A stretch of 64,000 nucleotides of DNA, from the NCBI GenBank assembly GCA_964017185.1, contig OZ024877.1:692501-756500 (forward strand), in the 5' to 3' direction. Under the pieces are notes generated by a model, which had not been told where the DNA came from, ran no database searches, and saw only the letters and a list, made by a program, of their open reading frames with translations. Position numbers and translations under genes: made by a program. Positions 1-10,392 of the stretch are shown here, one piece after another; position 1 is the stretch's first letter; each line of letters begins with the position of its first letter. The stretch is from Rugalucina vietnamica. Taxonomy: Eukaryota > Mollusca > Bivalvia > Lucinida > Lucinidae.

Positions 1-179
1 TTGTCAATCCCAAATCACTCCTTCCTGATATGAAATACAAAGTTTGAAGAAAATCGGTCAATAAATGCTCAAGATAGAGCCCTGAAACGAAATTTTAACG
101 TAAATCAAGGGCCATAATTCTGTAGGTATTTGACGAAATTTACCCATCGTCAATCCCAAACCACTCCCTCCTACGAAAT
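1..179. repeat. dispersed repeat R3, fragment
   Basis: AT-rich non-coding sequence with the phrases AAATCGGTCAATAAATGCTC and GATAGAGCC. The same text recurs at about 8480-8830, so this is a dispersed or locally duplicated repeat. The minisatellite/transposon block at 180-8470 separates the two stretches, which suggests one R3 repeat was split or duplicated around it. Confidence 0.6.
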
Positions 180-690
180 CCGGATAGGGACTTCTTATTT
201 CTGACTTCTTAGTTCCGACTTCCAACTTCCGAATTCCAAGTTCCGACTTCCGACTTCTTAGTTCTGACTTCTAAGTTCTTACTTCTAAGTTTTTTTTTTC
301 CGAGTGAAAATTCCTGAGATTGAGAAAGACATACACACACACACATACACGCACTGACGGACACACGCACGTATAAGCATGTATGTATGTATGTACGTGT
401 AACTTGCATAGGTACGTTCACCCGGGCGTGCGCGTGTCCGTCGGTGCGTGCGTGCGTTTGTGTGTGTCTTTCCTAAACTCAGGAATTGCCACTAGGAAAT
501 TAGTACTTAGAAGTAAGAACTAAGAAGTCAGAGCTAAGAAGTCGGGAGTTGGAAGTCGGAACTCGAATCTTGGAAGTCGGAACTCTGCACTTGGAAGTCG
601 GAACTCGGAACTTGGAAGTCGGAACTCGGAACTTGGAAGTCGGAACTAAGAAGTCAGAAATAAAAGTCCCTATCCTTGCCGTGACGTCAC
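180..690. repeat. foldback minisatellite (GAAGTC/GACTTC units)
   Basis: The left arm (180-330) is made of GACTTCTTAGTTC-type units. The right arm (about 465-678) carries the reverse complement (GAAGTCGGAACT units). The loop is CA/TG- and TGTA-rich. The outermost 36 bases from 180 are exactly the reverse complement of the bases ending at 8470, so the whole 180-8470 block is bounded by inverted repeats. No coding potential is seen; short open frames here are repeat translations. Confidence 0.7.
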
Positions 691-837
691 ATGACCTGAC
701 CTATATGTATTTGACTGTCTGAATGACTGTCTGTCTGTCTGTCGGTCTGCATGTCTGTCTGTCTGTCTGTCGGTCGGTCGGTCTGAATGTCTGTCTGTTT
801 GTCTGGCTGACTGTCAGTCTGTCTGTCTGTATGTATG
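691..837. repeat. (TCTG)n / (TGTA)n microsatellite
   Basis: Follows a GTGACGTCACATGACC segment that recurs at about 8215. The (TCTG)n and (TGTA)n tracts are the site into which the TIR element starting at 840 has inserted. Confidence 0.85.
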
Positions 838-1186
838 TACACTCCCGCTTGCGTAAATGTACTCATTAATTACGCGTAACGTACGCGCGTATTACGCACG
901 TAATACGCACCTTATTTATACGCGTATGTTTCAATAGCCAATCATAATTCAATTCCTCTTACACGTATGATGCGCGTAATGTGCGTATATTACGCGTAAT
1001 GATTTTAACCAATAAGCTGGCAATTCATAAAGCCAGTCATTACGCATATTTAAGTATATACGATTATTTTTGTAACCAATCGGGACTGAAACAGTCTTAC
1101 GCAAAGAATACGCGTAACATACGCGTAATGCATCAGCCATTGATGAATGAATATCTTATTCTTTGCTGATATCAACTGACAGTACT

Positions 1187-1460
1187 TCTTTTGCTTGGCT
1201 GTCCATTTCAACTGAAGCCTATGCTTCTTGATGGTTTACGGGGAGAAACAGATGTCCATGTCTTTCTGAAAGAGCTTTTGAATGTCTCTTGCTGCCAAGT
1301 CATTGTTCTGCGACATCCACAAATTCAACACCTTTCTGTAGCCATCAGTAAATTTCCGTCCTCTCGGTTTCCTATCTTTGCAACCAGAGTATGTTCTTCG
1401 AATAAATTTGTACACACCAAATCGGGTAACAGAATATCCGTATACTTCACTTAATGTCTG
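1187..1460 (-). pseudogene. Tc1-like transposase N-terminal (HTH) fragment
   Basis: Read on the minus strand, the frame contains KDRKPRGRKFTDGYRKVLN, then NDLAARDIQKLF, an in-frame stop, then TIKKHRLQLKWTAKQKKYC. This is the paired-like helix-turn-helix DNA-binding region of Tc1-family transposases, where GRxRKLT, LTARDxQ and STIKRxRxKLGWxAKRTRYCQ are the usual phrases. The in-frame stop between the two HTH halves and the absence of any DDE domain nearby show it is a relic. It lies inside the TIR element at 840-4641. Confidence 0.75.
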
Positions 1461-1799
1461 ACTTATCTGTCCACTTGTTTTCCCCGAGACGCTTCAAATC
1501 TAAAACCAGAAGACCAATGATCATGTAAACGCTCACCTGAGATCTGCTTCATATACAAATAAACATATTTGAATATTATGGTATTTAACCCCAGTGCAGG
1601 GGCAGATGAAGCCCTTGGGCCATTTTCGTTTTTCAGAATATTCATTATTCTGTCCATTTGCCAATTTCTTGCTTACTTTCCCCTTCAAATAACATTTTAA
1701 AAGCAGATGAGCCCCTGGGGTCCATTTCTTTTTCAGAATCATTAAATTTCAGTCCTACTGCCCATTTCTTGCAAGACTTTCACTTAAAATGACATTTTA

Positions 1800-4112
1800 A
1801 AAGTTTTCCCCATTCAAATACATTGACGACCTATGTTGACCTTGCCATAAAATAGGTCAAGGTCACCACAGGGTCATGTTATATATATACATTGTAGTAC
1901 TTGAGTCATCCATACTTCATGCAAAGTTTCGTTGAAATTAGTTCACCGGTTCTGGAGAAGAAGATATTTTAAGGGTTTTTACCATATATGGGCATGGTGC
2001 CCATCTTGGTCATGTTACCTAAATTATTTATATATAACTTGGTTCCCACTTCCTATAGATGCTTCATATAAAATTTGGCTTTGATTGGCCAAGTGGTTTC
2101 AGAGAAAAAAATCATTGAAAAATGTGTATGGACGACAGACCGGCCAAGGTCAAGAGATGACCTTGACCTATATTAATCATATACCTTCATCTAATCCATT
2201 AGTTGTTTGCATCTACCACTTTTCAGATCTCAGGCTGCAATAGTTTTCAAAAAATAGCTAATTTCCACTTTTCCCATTATAAGTCTATGGAAACTTAAAG
2301 TTACCATAGCAACCAGAGTTCTTATCTGACTGGAATAAAAAACACAAAATATGTAGAGGCTACTGTCAGGAACATGTATACAAAGTACAGGATTCATCCA
2401 CTTGACAGTTTCTGAGGAGAAGATTTTTGAATGTTTTTTTTTTTTTTTTTTTTTTTTTTTTCAAAATTTTGTCCTTTATGGGGCCCCAGCAACCAATCAA
2501 AATAAAGGATTAGGACAAAACTCGCAAGAAACGTCAAACACTACTCAATAAACATTTCTGCAAAAATAAAATTCAAATGTCTGCAATTTTAGTGGAAAAA
2601 TAGCCGATTTCCACTTTTCCCATTGTAAGTCTATGGAAACTTTAAGTTGCCATAGCAACCAGAGATTTTATCCGCCTGGAATAAAAAACACAAATTATGT
2701 AGAGGCCACTGTCAGGAACATGTATACAAAGTATAGGCTTCATCCCCTTGACAGCTTCTGAGAAGAAGATTTTTGAATGTTTTTCAAAATTTTGCCCTGT
2801 ATGGGGCCCCTATAACTAATCAAAATGAAGGATTAGGACAAAAGTCACATGAAACGTAGAGGACTACTCAATAAACATTTCTGCAAAAACAAAATTCAAA
2901 TATCTGCAACAAGACAGCAAAAACTGGCAATTTTCACATTTTTCCATTATAAGTCTATGGGAAGCATAAAAAGGTACAAGTAGGCAAAGATCAGGAAAAG
3001 GCGCAATCAGAAAAAGATTCCCACTCCAAAATCCGAGGTGGGAAAAAACCAAACTAACAATCAGGTACTTATACCATGAAACATATCGTAAGCCGAATGA
3101 GCAGCTATTTTCCCAATAGGTGGCCACTCAGTTACCTTAACTTAACTAAAAATATGAAAACATACATAAGGCGCCAACAGCACAAAAAAATTTTATACAC
3201 CAAGACATAAAACAAAAAGAACCACCACAGAAGTATCGACTTGGAACGATCAGTAACACAAAGTTACTGGCGGGCTTAAACCGGTTTTACATGGCCATAA
3301 CCTCACCCTCAGCTTCTGCAGTGGTTCATAACATTTAGTTAGTTATTTGGTCCTCGTGGTGAACCTCTAACTAGTCAATGAATCATCAAGAACAAACAAA
3401 TAAATCATGATAAACATCCTGATGAATCAAAAACCAGGACTCACAGACTGAGTAAGCTGCCCGACGATGGAGATCCCTGGGCGCCGAATAACCTACTAAC
3501 TCCGGAGCAAAAGAAAAACACCAGTTGAACCCCGGTGGGCCAAGCAACAGACAAGAAGCTCCGGCCCCAACCAACTAAAATGAATAGCTTTATGTCGGGG
3601 CCATCATAGAGTCTGACGCCCGACCCACCGGCGTGCAATTAAAGAAGGCAGCATAGTTATCAACCATGATTGGGTTAAAAACTAAGCATGCAGACTGTCG
3701 CATAACATTTAAGTTATAACCTATACGTCTGTAACGTGTTATGATTTTTCTGAACTGAAAAGAAAAATCATTAATTCCTTTAAGTTTCTTAAATTTGTAA
3801 ACCAAGTCACCATAAAATTCAGGTTCCGAAAGGCCCTCACTTAAAAGCGTCTTTAACCCAACATTATATTTGGAAATCAATTCATAGTGTCTAAGTTGCC
3901 ATAGCAACCAGAGTCCTTATCCGATCAAAACAAAAAAACACAATTATTCTTTCCCCCTACCTGTAGATGGTGTATGTGTAATATGAGAACAATCGGCCCA
4001 GCGGTTTCAGAGAAGAAGATCTTTGAAATTGTGGACGACGGACGACGGACGGACGCCGGAGCATGGTTATACTATAAGCTCACCTATGAGCCTTCGGCTC
4101 AGGTGAGCTAAT
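1800..4112. repeat. R2 tandem/dispersed repeat block, interrupted by R1
   Basis: Non-coding repeat with phrases AAGGTCAAGAGATGACCTTG, TTCAGAGAAGAAGAT and GGCCATCTTGGTCATG, also found as three ~440 bp units at 26.4-27.9 kb. Two further ~320 bp units (about 2280-2560 and 2600-2900) share GCCATAGCAACCAGAG. The block ends in GGACGACGGACG followed by a strong hairpin (AGCTCACC...GGTGAGCT, about 4078-4110). The same ending occurs at 27906. A poly-T run sits near 2436-2460. Confidence 0.7.
2966..3900 (-). mobile_element. R1 retroelement 3'-end copy
   Basis: The longest copy in the window of a family seen at least nine times. Read on the minus strand it begins with a short conserved coding tail (frame 3590-3907, phrases LSEPEFYGDLVYKFKK, RQSACLVFNP, NCTPVGRASDSM). 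About 620 bp of 3'-UTR-like sequence follows, ending near CCTACTTGTACC. I recall this tail from retroelement-encoded frames in marine invertebrates but cannot assign the family. The copy is 5'-truncated and broken. Confidence 0.55.
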
Positions 4113-4641
4113 AATATTCCTCACTTCGATGTTCATTTTTGTTCCTTTCGCCATCTTGGTTACAATGAAATTTCGATTTATTTTGAACGAAATCTTAACT
4201 CATTCGGAAACTAGTTATAATCTGATATTAGGGTCAGAGACACATGAACGAATTTCACAATATACTTGAATAAATTCACGCCATTAATTTTCATCAATAA
4301 AATCCGTTATACTTGCACATTCTTTATTTTCGATGTTATAATAAAATCAACCGTTAGGTGCTTAAGCTTTTGTATCCCTTATGATACGCGTAAATACGAG
4401 TAAACGTATTGACAATCTGATTGGCCGATCATTTAAACGCGTAATGTCTGAACCTTACGCGTATCGACGCTTTAATCACTGCTTATGAATATTAATTAGA
4501 TACGTTACCCATACATGTACATGCGCGTATGTTACGCGTGAATGCGCGTAAATAGCATTACGTGCATAATACGCGCGTTATAAGCGTATGATACGCGTAA
4601 ATGGAATACATTTATTGAATACATTTACGCGAGCGGGAGTG

Positions 4642-4690
4642 TATGTATGTATGTATGTATGTATGTATGTATGTATGTATGTATGTATGT
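4642..4690. repeat. (TATG)n microsatellite
   Basis: About twelve TATG repeats between the right end of the TIR element and the 3' end of the LINE. Either the original target microsatellite or a tail added with the LINE. Confidence 0.9.
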
Positions 4691-4729
4691 ATGTGATAGT
4701 TCGTCTCTCACTAATGAGAAAGACCATCA

Positions 4730-7655
4730 TTATTTCTTGAATAGTGCTGATGTGTGTTGGTGAGTTCTTTGATGGCTGACTAGGCCAATTCTGGCTCTAA
4801 ACTGTCGGTTGCAAGTAGAGCAAGTCAATGTCATAGAGTCTGATGGTGGCACATTTGTTTTGGCTTTGCGCTCTCTTCGCTTTCTTTCAGCTTCACAGAT
4901 TCTCTTCTTTTCATAAAGAGCTGCTCCTTTGTTGATGAGACCTCGCCACTTTGATCGCTCCTGTGCAGTCTGTTCCCAGGACCCCATTGGTATTTCGAAA
5001 TCCTTCAGAGAGGCTTTGAGGGTGTCTTTGTAGCGTTTCTTCTGGCCACCTTGAGAGCGCTTTCCCTCCTGTAGTTCTCCATAGAAAACTTTCTTTGGAA
5101 GTCGCGCATCAGGCATTCTTATAACATGGCCAGTCCATCTTAGCTGTGCTAGCTTTAAGACTGTATGCATGCTTTGCATCCCTGCTTTCGTCAGGACCTC
5201 TGTGTCTGGAATCTTGTCCTGCCACTTGATTTTTAACAACTTTCTCAAACAGCTTAAGTGGAAATGGTTAAGTCTCTTTGCATGGCGTTGGTATACTGTC
5301 CAGGTCTCACATGCATACAAGAGGGTTGGCAGTACCACAGCCTTGTAGACTTTCAGCTTGGTGTCAAGCTTGATTCCATTTCGCTCCCAGACATTTGCAC
5401 GGAGTCGTCCGAATGCCACACTAGCCTTTGCAATTCTGGCAGTGATCTCATCATCAATATGCACTGCTCTGGAGAGAGTGCTTCCCAGGTAGGTGAACTT
5501 GTCAACAACTTTCAGTTTTTGCCCATTCACAGTGATGGTTGGTTCATTATATGGCTTTCCGGGCGCTGGTTGGTGTACAACCTCTCTTTTTTGTGCTGAT
5601 TGTGAGATCATAGTTATCACATGACTGTGAGACTTGATCCATGGCTCTTTGCATTTTTGCCTCTGTGCTGGCATTCTTATCCATATCATCTGCATAGAGG
5701 AGCTCATCTAGCACATCAGTCTGGACCTTAGTTTTGGCTTGCAACCTTCTGAGGTTGAATATGTTGCCATCAAAACGGTACCTGATTGGAAAACCAGTGT
5801 CACTGTCCTGAAAAGCATCCATAAGCATGGCAGAAAACATCATGCTGAACAGTGTTGGTGCCAGAACACAGCCTTGTTTGACCCCATTTGTTACTTCAAA
5901 TGGTTCAGAGAACTCTCCATCATTTTGCACACGTGCCTGCATGCCATCATGAAACTGCTGCACCATTGCTATGAATCTGGGTGGACAGCCAAACTTGGCC
6001 ATGATTTTCCAGAGTCCATCACGACTAACAGTGTCAAAAGCTTTGGTGAGGTCAACAAACGTCATGTATAGATCTACATTCTGTTCTTGGCATTTCTCCT
6101 GAAGCTGTCTTGCTGTGAAGATCATGTCTATTGTCCCTCTGTCTTTTCTGAATCCACATTGACTTTCTGGGATAAGTCCCGTCTGATCAAGATGAACATT
6201 CAGACGATTCAACAGAATTTTTGCAAGTATCTTCCCAGCAATTGATAGGAGGGAGATGCCTCTGTGATTGTCACAGACTTGAGGATTTCCTTTCCGCTTG
6301 TATAGGTGGATTATGGATGCATCCTTAAATTCTTGTGGGATAGCCTCCTTTCTCCACATACAGTGAAACAACTCTGTCAGTTTCTCTGCCATGGGTAGCC
6401 CCCCAGCCTTGTAAACTTCGGCAGGAATTGCATCTGCACCTGGGGCTTTGCCAGATGATAGTTGTTGAACTGCTTTTCTTGTTTCCGTAACGGTAGGAAA
6501 TTCATCTAACAGAACATTGCACTCTATCTGTGGAAGTCTGTCGATTGCATCCTCATTGATGCTTGATGGTCGATTAAGCACACTATTGAAGTGTTCTGCC
6601 CACCTTTCCAAGATAGCTTCTTTATCTGTGAGAAGAGTGTTACCATCTGCACTGAGCAATGTGGTGGCTCCAGAACTCTTTGGACCATAAATGGTTTTCA
6701 GTGCATCATGAAATTTCTTCATGTCCTTTCTATCCGCAAAAGACTGAATTTCTTCTGTTTTCTTCCTCAGCCAGGAATCTTGCATGTCCCTAAGCTTGGT
6801 CTGGACTGTCTTACAAATGTTGCTGTAGGCTGCTTTCTTTGATACTGAGCTAGTATCATCTTGATGTGCCTTGTGCAATCGGTGCTTTTCTTCAAGAAGC
6901 CTCTGAATTTCGTCATCATTCTCATCAAACCAGTCTTGATGTTTGCGAGATGGATGGCCTAAGGTGCTTGCAGCTGAAGAAAGAACTGTTTTATGGAAAA
7001 TTGTCCAATTTTCTTCGGGGTCCTCTGAACTGAGATTCATTGCATCCAGTTGGTTGCAAATGTCTGTTAAGAAATCTTGTCTCATGCTGTCTTTATTCAG
7101 CTTTGAGACATCCAGTCTCTTAGGAGCTTTCTTGCCTTGAGGTCGCCTCGCAGGCTGTATTCTTAGGTTGAGTTTGCTGACAACCAGTCTATGATCTGTC
7201 CAGCAGTCTGCACCACACATAGTCTTTGTCACTTTAACATCCTGCCTGTCTGTTCTCCGCACTATGACATAGTCTATGAGATGCCAGTGTTTGGAACGGG
7301 GATGCATCCAGGATGTTTTGTTCCTATTAGGTAGACGGAAGACTGTGTTGGTGATTAGAAGGTCATGTTCAGCACACTTCCTGAGAAGCAAGAGACCATT
7401 GCTGTTGCACTTTCCAACCCCTTCTGGACCTATAACTCCTTCCCAGGTCTGGTGGTCTGTACCCACTCTGGCATTAAAGTCGCCAAGAAGGATAAGCTTG
7501 TCTGTGCGGGGTGTTGCAGAAATAACATTGTCTAGGTCATCATAGAACTTGTCCTTGACCTCATCTGGATTGGTCATTGTGGGTGCATAAGCACTGACAA
7601 TAGTTGCATGTTTATTGCCTGACAGAGGAAGTCTCAATGTCATTAGACAATGCTG
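4730..7655 (-). pseudogene. LINE endonuclease/reverse transcriptase ORF, one frameshift
   Basis: The open frame from about 7655 down to 5590 gives the endonuclease and reverse transcriptase. The rest continues in another frame (5700-4730) with the thumb region and zinc finger. Against the copy at 41459-42595, a 2-nt deletion near 5586 (AAGAGAGG here, AAGACAGAGG there) explains the shift. The residues upstream of CLMTLRLPLS in the minus frame are not LINE-derived: they come from reading the inverted 5' piece backwards. The RT catalytic YADD box is intact. Confidence 0.85.
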
Positions 7656-7898
7656 GGTCAGATAGACCACAGCGTAGAACGGCCCTTGTGGGCAGAGAAC
7701 TTGGGAGGTATGATATACAGATAGCTGCATTGAGTGAGACTCGGTTCGCAGATGTTGGGGAGATCAAAGAAGTTGGTGCTGGATACACCTTCTTCTGGAG
7801 TGGACGCAAAAGTGAAGAGAGGCGTGAAGCAGGAGTTGGCTTTGCCATCAAAACAGAACTTGTTGGTAAGCTGTCAGGATTGCCAAAAGGCATTAATG
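7647..7898 (+). mobile_element. inverted 5' segment of the LINE (twin-priming signature)
   Basis: Plus-strand frame DNAGSDRPQRRTALVGREL ... IQIAALSETRFADVG ... GVGFAIKTELVGKL ... GLPKGIN. This is the N-terminal part of the APE endonuclease, which should directly precede LMTLRLPLSGNK in the minus-strand body. The GIN end abuts a TGTA microsatellite, and the DNAGS end abuts the body, with a few bases of overlap at the junction. This is the arrangement expected when the second target strand primes internally on the LINE RNA. Confidence 0.85.
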
Positions 7899-8470
7899 TA
7901 TGTATGTATGTATGTATGTAACCTGCATACGTACGTTCGCCCGTACGTGCGTGCGTGAGTGTGTCCGTCGGTGCGTGCGTGCGTGCATGTGTGTGCGTCT
8001 TTCTCAAACTCAGGAATTGCCATTCGGAAATAAGAACTTAGAAGTAAGAACTAAGAAGTCAGAACTAAGAAGTCGGAAGCTGAAAGTCGGAACTCGGAAC
8101 TTGGAAGTCGGAACTGAGAAGTCGGATTTTGGAGGTCGGAACTTGGAAGTCGGAACTTGGAAGTCGGGAGTCGGAACTAAAAAGTAAGAAATAAGAAGTC
8201 TCTATCCTTGACGTGACGTCACATGACCTGACCTATATGTATTTGTCTGTCTGTCTGTCTGTCTGTCTGTATGTATGTATGTATGTATGTATGTATGTAT
8301 GTATGTATGTATGTATGTATAAAATGTGTCTTTCTCAAAGTCAGGAATTCCCACTCGGAAATAAGAACTAAGAAGTAAGAACTTAGAAGTCAGAACTAAG
8401 AAGTAGGAAGTCGGAACTTGGAAGTTGGAAGCCGGAACTAAGAAGTCAGAAATAAGAAGTCCCTATCCGG
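7899..8470. repeat. microsatellite plus GAAGTC minisatellite, tandem copy
   Basis: Opens with (TGTA)n and a CATACGTACGTTCGCCCG stretch like that at 400-440. Then come CTCAAACTCAGGAATTGCC, GAAGTCGGAACT units, the GTGACGTCACATGACC segment, (TCTG)n and (TATG)n, and a third shorter GAAGTC array ending in CCCTATCCGG. It is a tandem duplicate of the 380-840 arrangement; the TIR element and LINE sit inside the microsatellite between the copies. Confidence 0.75.
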
Positions 8471-8990
8471 CTATCGTACCTTCATGATATAAACTTCTAT
8501 TAAAAGTTTGAAGAAAATCGGTCAATAAATACTCATGATAGAGCCAGGAAACGAAATTTTAGCGTAAATCAAGGGTGATAACTCTGTTCTTGTTTGACGA
8601 AATTTACCCATTTTCAATCGCTGACAGGAATGCCTACGTAAAGTGCGAAGACAATTTGTCGATAAATGCTCAAGATAGAGCTCGGAAACGAAATTTTAAC
8701 GTAAATCTAGGGCCATTACTATGTACTTATTTGACGACATTTACCTATCTTCAATCCCAGACCACTCCTACCTGAGATAAACTACTATATAAAGTTTGAA
8801 GAAAATTGGTCAATAAATGCTCTTGAAATGAAGAGCTGACGGACGGACAGGCAGGCAGACAGACGGACTGACGGACGGACGGACACTCGAATGCATTTTT
8901 GGATGGTATAACATAATATCCCGCACTTTTTCAATTGTTGGGGTATAAAAACAAGTCAACTTGATATTTTTCTTTTCAGATATATAATAC
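8471..8990. repeat. dispersed repeat R3 with GACGGACGG tail
   Basis: Three imperfect repeats of the AAATTTTAACGTAAATC / CAATAAATGCTC text shared with 1-179, then (GACG)n-rich sequence and GGGGTATAAAAAC. This is a common ending in bivalve dispersed repeats. A TTTTCTTTTCAG acceptor-like site ends at about 8980, so a 5'-UTR exon of gene A could start just after it (inference). Confidence 0.5.
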
Positions 8991-9071
8991 ACGCCGGGTA
9001 ATTTGAAGACAAAGAGGAAAATAAAGTGGCAACGGAAGACTCATTCTTGTGGTGTATTGCGCATTGTAGCC

Positions 9072-10392
9072 ATGGATAAGGAGGAAACTTCAGATACAGA
9101 ACATAAAACCCGTTTGAATAAAGGTCTAATTAGTTCTAAGTCGCCAGATGAAATCAAAGTACAAAAATCGCCACTTCACGGGTCTAGAACATTTGAGGCA
9201 AACACGAAGCTCATTTCCAAAGAGCGTGATTTAATTAGGCATGAGGAAAGAAGATTGTTGTCATTTCCTTACCCAGAAAACCCAATTGTTGAAAATTGTC
9301 AAATAGGAGCGCTTAATCTAATGCCATTTTTTCAAAATGATTATTGTTTGCGATGCGGAAGGACGCTAGCGGTTTATAAACATAGTTTTTGTTTGCTATG
9401 CGGAAAATATGAACTCCGACGCAAAGAACCCGTTTGCTTTCCTTGCAAAGAGATGCTGTGGGGCGGTTGTCTGTGCGGAAAATTGGAGGAACCAGAGGTA
9501 AAGCTTGTGAGAAAAATGGAATTGTGTTGTTATATGTGGGATCGTCGCTATATGTACATGTATGATGCGTACCCATTTTTCTTTAGAAAATACCAAAGAA
9601 TGCTTCATCTTCATTGTGGGTGTACTCTTGGGGAATATAGCCAGGAACAGAAACATTTTTGCAGCGTTCAAAACGTAGATGATACGGAAAAGTGTTTGTT
9701 GTGCACAATGTTGCTCGATTTCAAAATAAGAATAGAACTTGAAAATTTCGTTTCTTTAATGTCTGATGAATTCGGTGATGTGTATGGTAGGCAGTTGCCT
9801 GCGATTGCTCCTTACAAAAGAAGAGGTAGATCTGCCATGGATGTACTTATTAACGTGCAGCGCATTCTTTTGAGCAGCATTACACATCCAGTATTGTATA
9901 GATTCGCCGACTGGTTCTTTACCAAACAGATATTCCGAGTTCAACACAATCACACTGACAAGCAGAGTCTACAACAAGAACTCATATGTAAAACGGAGGC
10001 GTTATCTGTCCACGACATCTACAATAATGAGCAAGTCGAAATGCTGCAAAGCATGTTGTTCATTGTCTTAGGCATTGACGAACAATGCAGAAATCTTCCA
10101 CTTTATGACGTTACTCCATATGACATTTCTATTGCAAATTGCATATTGAAAACACTGGAAAAATCTCAGTTAGACCTGTTGCAAAAACTTCATATCTATC
10201 TTGCTCAGGCGAAACTTATGCAAATTTATGGAGACAAATCTAAATTCAACCAGTATCTTATGTCAGCAGAAGCTCTTGCACAGAAGTATCGAGACCGTGC
10301 ATTACGAGATTGGGTTGTGTTTATAAAAACACTTCCTGTAGAGGACCAACGCCATGCCGAACGAGCTGTAAAAGCTTCATTATCACGACAAG
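9072..10392 (+). CDS. gene A exon 1 (Cys-rich and helical region)
   Basis: Encodes residues 1-440 and ends in phase 1 at CACGACAAG|GTATCA. Its second half (FADWFFTKQIF, LQSMLFIVLGID, LHIYLAQAKLM, YLMSAEALA) aligns with gene B exon 1, while the Cys-rich first half does not. The frame stays open to 10508, but gene B and the continuation at 10669 favour the splice. Confidence 0.85.

Larger units (their letters stand above)
840..4641. mobile_element. 3.8 kb TIR DNA transposon, TA target duplication
   Basis: The ends are inverted: CACTCCCGC at 840 and its complement GCGGGAGTG ending at 4641, each directly flanked by TA inside a TGTA microsatellite. This fits Tc1/mariner-type insertion. The subterminal 250-300 bp on each side is rich in TACGCGTAA and related CG motifs in inverted arrangement. 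Near the left end lies a minus-strand fragment of a Tc1-like transposase (1187-1460). The interior is filled by dispersed repeats R2 and R1, so the element is non-autonomous now. Whether the transposase fragment is its own ancestral gene or a passenger cannot be told from sequence alone. Confidence 0.7.
4691..7898 (-). mobile_element. LINE (APE-type non-LTR retrotransposon), 5'-inverted copy
   Basis: The sense strand is minus for 4691-7646. It encodes an APE-like endonuclease (ILLGDFNARVG, then SKHWHLIDYVIVRR and DHRLVVSKL), a reverse transcriptase (FVDLTKAFDTVSRDG, NGVKQGCVLAPTLFS, ELLYADDMD) and a C-terminal C2H2 finger (CSTCNRQFRARIGLVSH). The first ~250 bp of the element are present but inverted (7647-7898, + strand). 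A near-identical 5'-truncated copy lies at 41459-42595. RTE/BovB-like affinity is possible, but I do not assign the clade. Sequence match to the second copy suggests a recent insertion. Confidence 0.9.

Noticed and set aside
209-421. 70-codon minus-strand frame rich in V/C and SEVG repeats
   Set aside because: Translation of microsatellite and GACTTC minisatellite sequence.
3386-3574. A conserved ~62-codon frame (MVGAGASCLLLGPPGFNW) recurring at 32944, 47693 and 56810
   Set aside because: It recurs only because it lies in the R1 repeat 3' region. It sits downstream of the R1 coding tail in another frame, and its conservation equals that of the surrounding non-coding repeat.
5258-5599. Plus-strand 113-codon frame inside the LINE, repeated at 41664-42032
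   Set aside because: Antisense shadow of the LINE coding region.
7612-8187. Frames of 74-131 codons on both strands around 7.6-8.2 kb
   Set aside because: Shadows of the inverted LINE 5' piece and of the TGTA/GAAGTC repeats.
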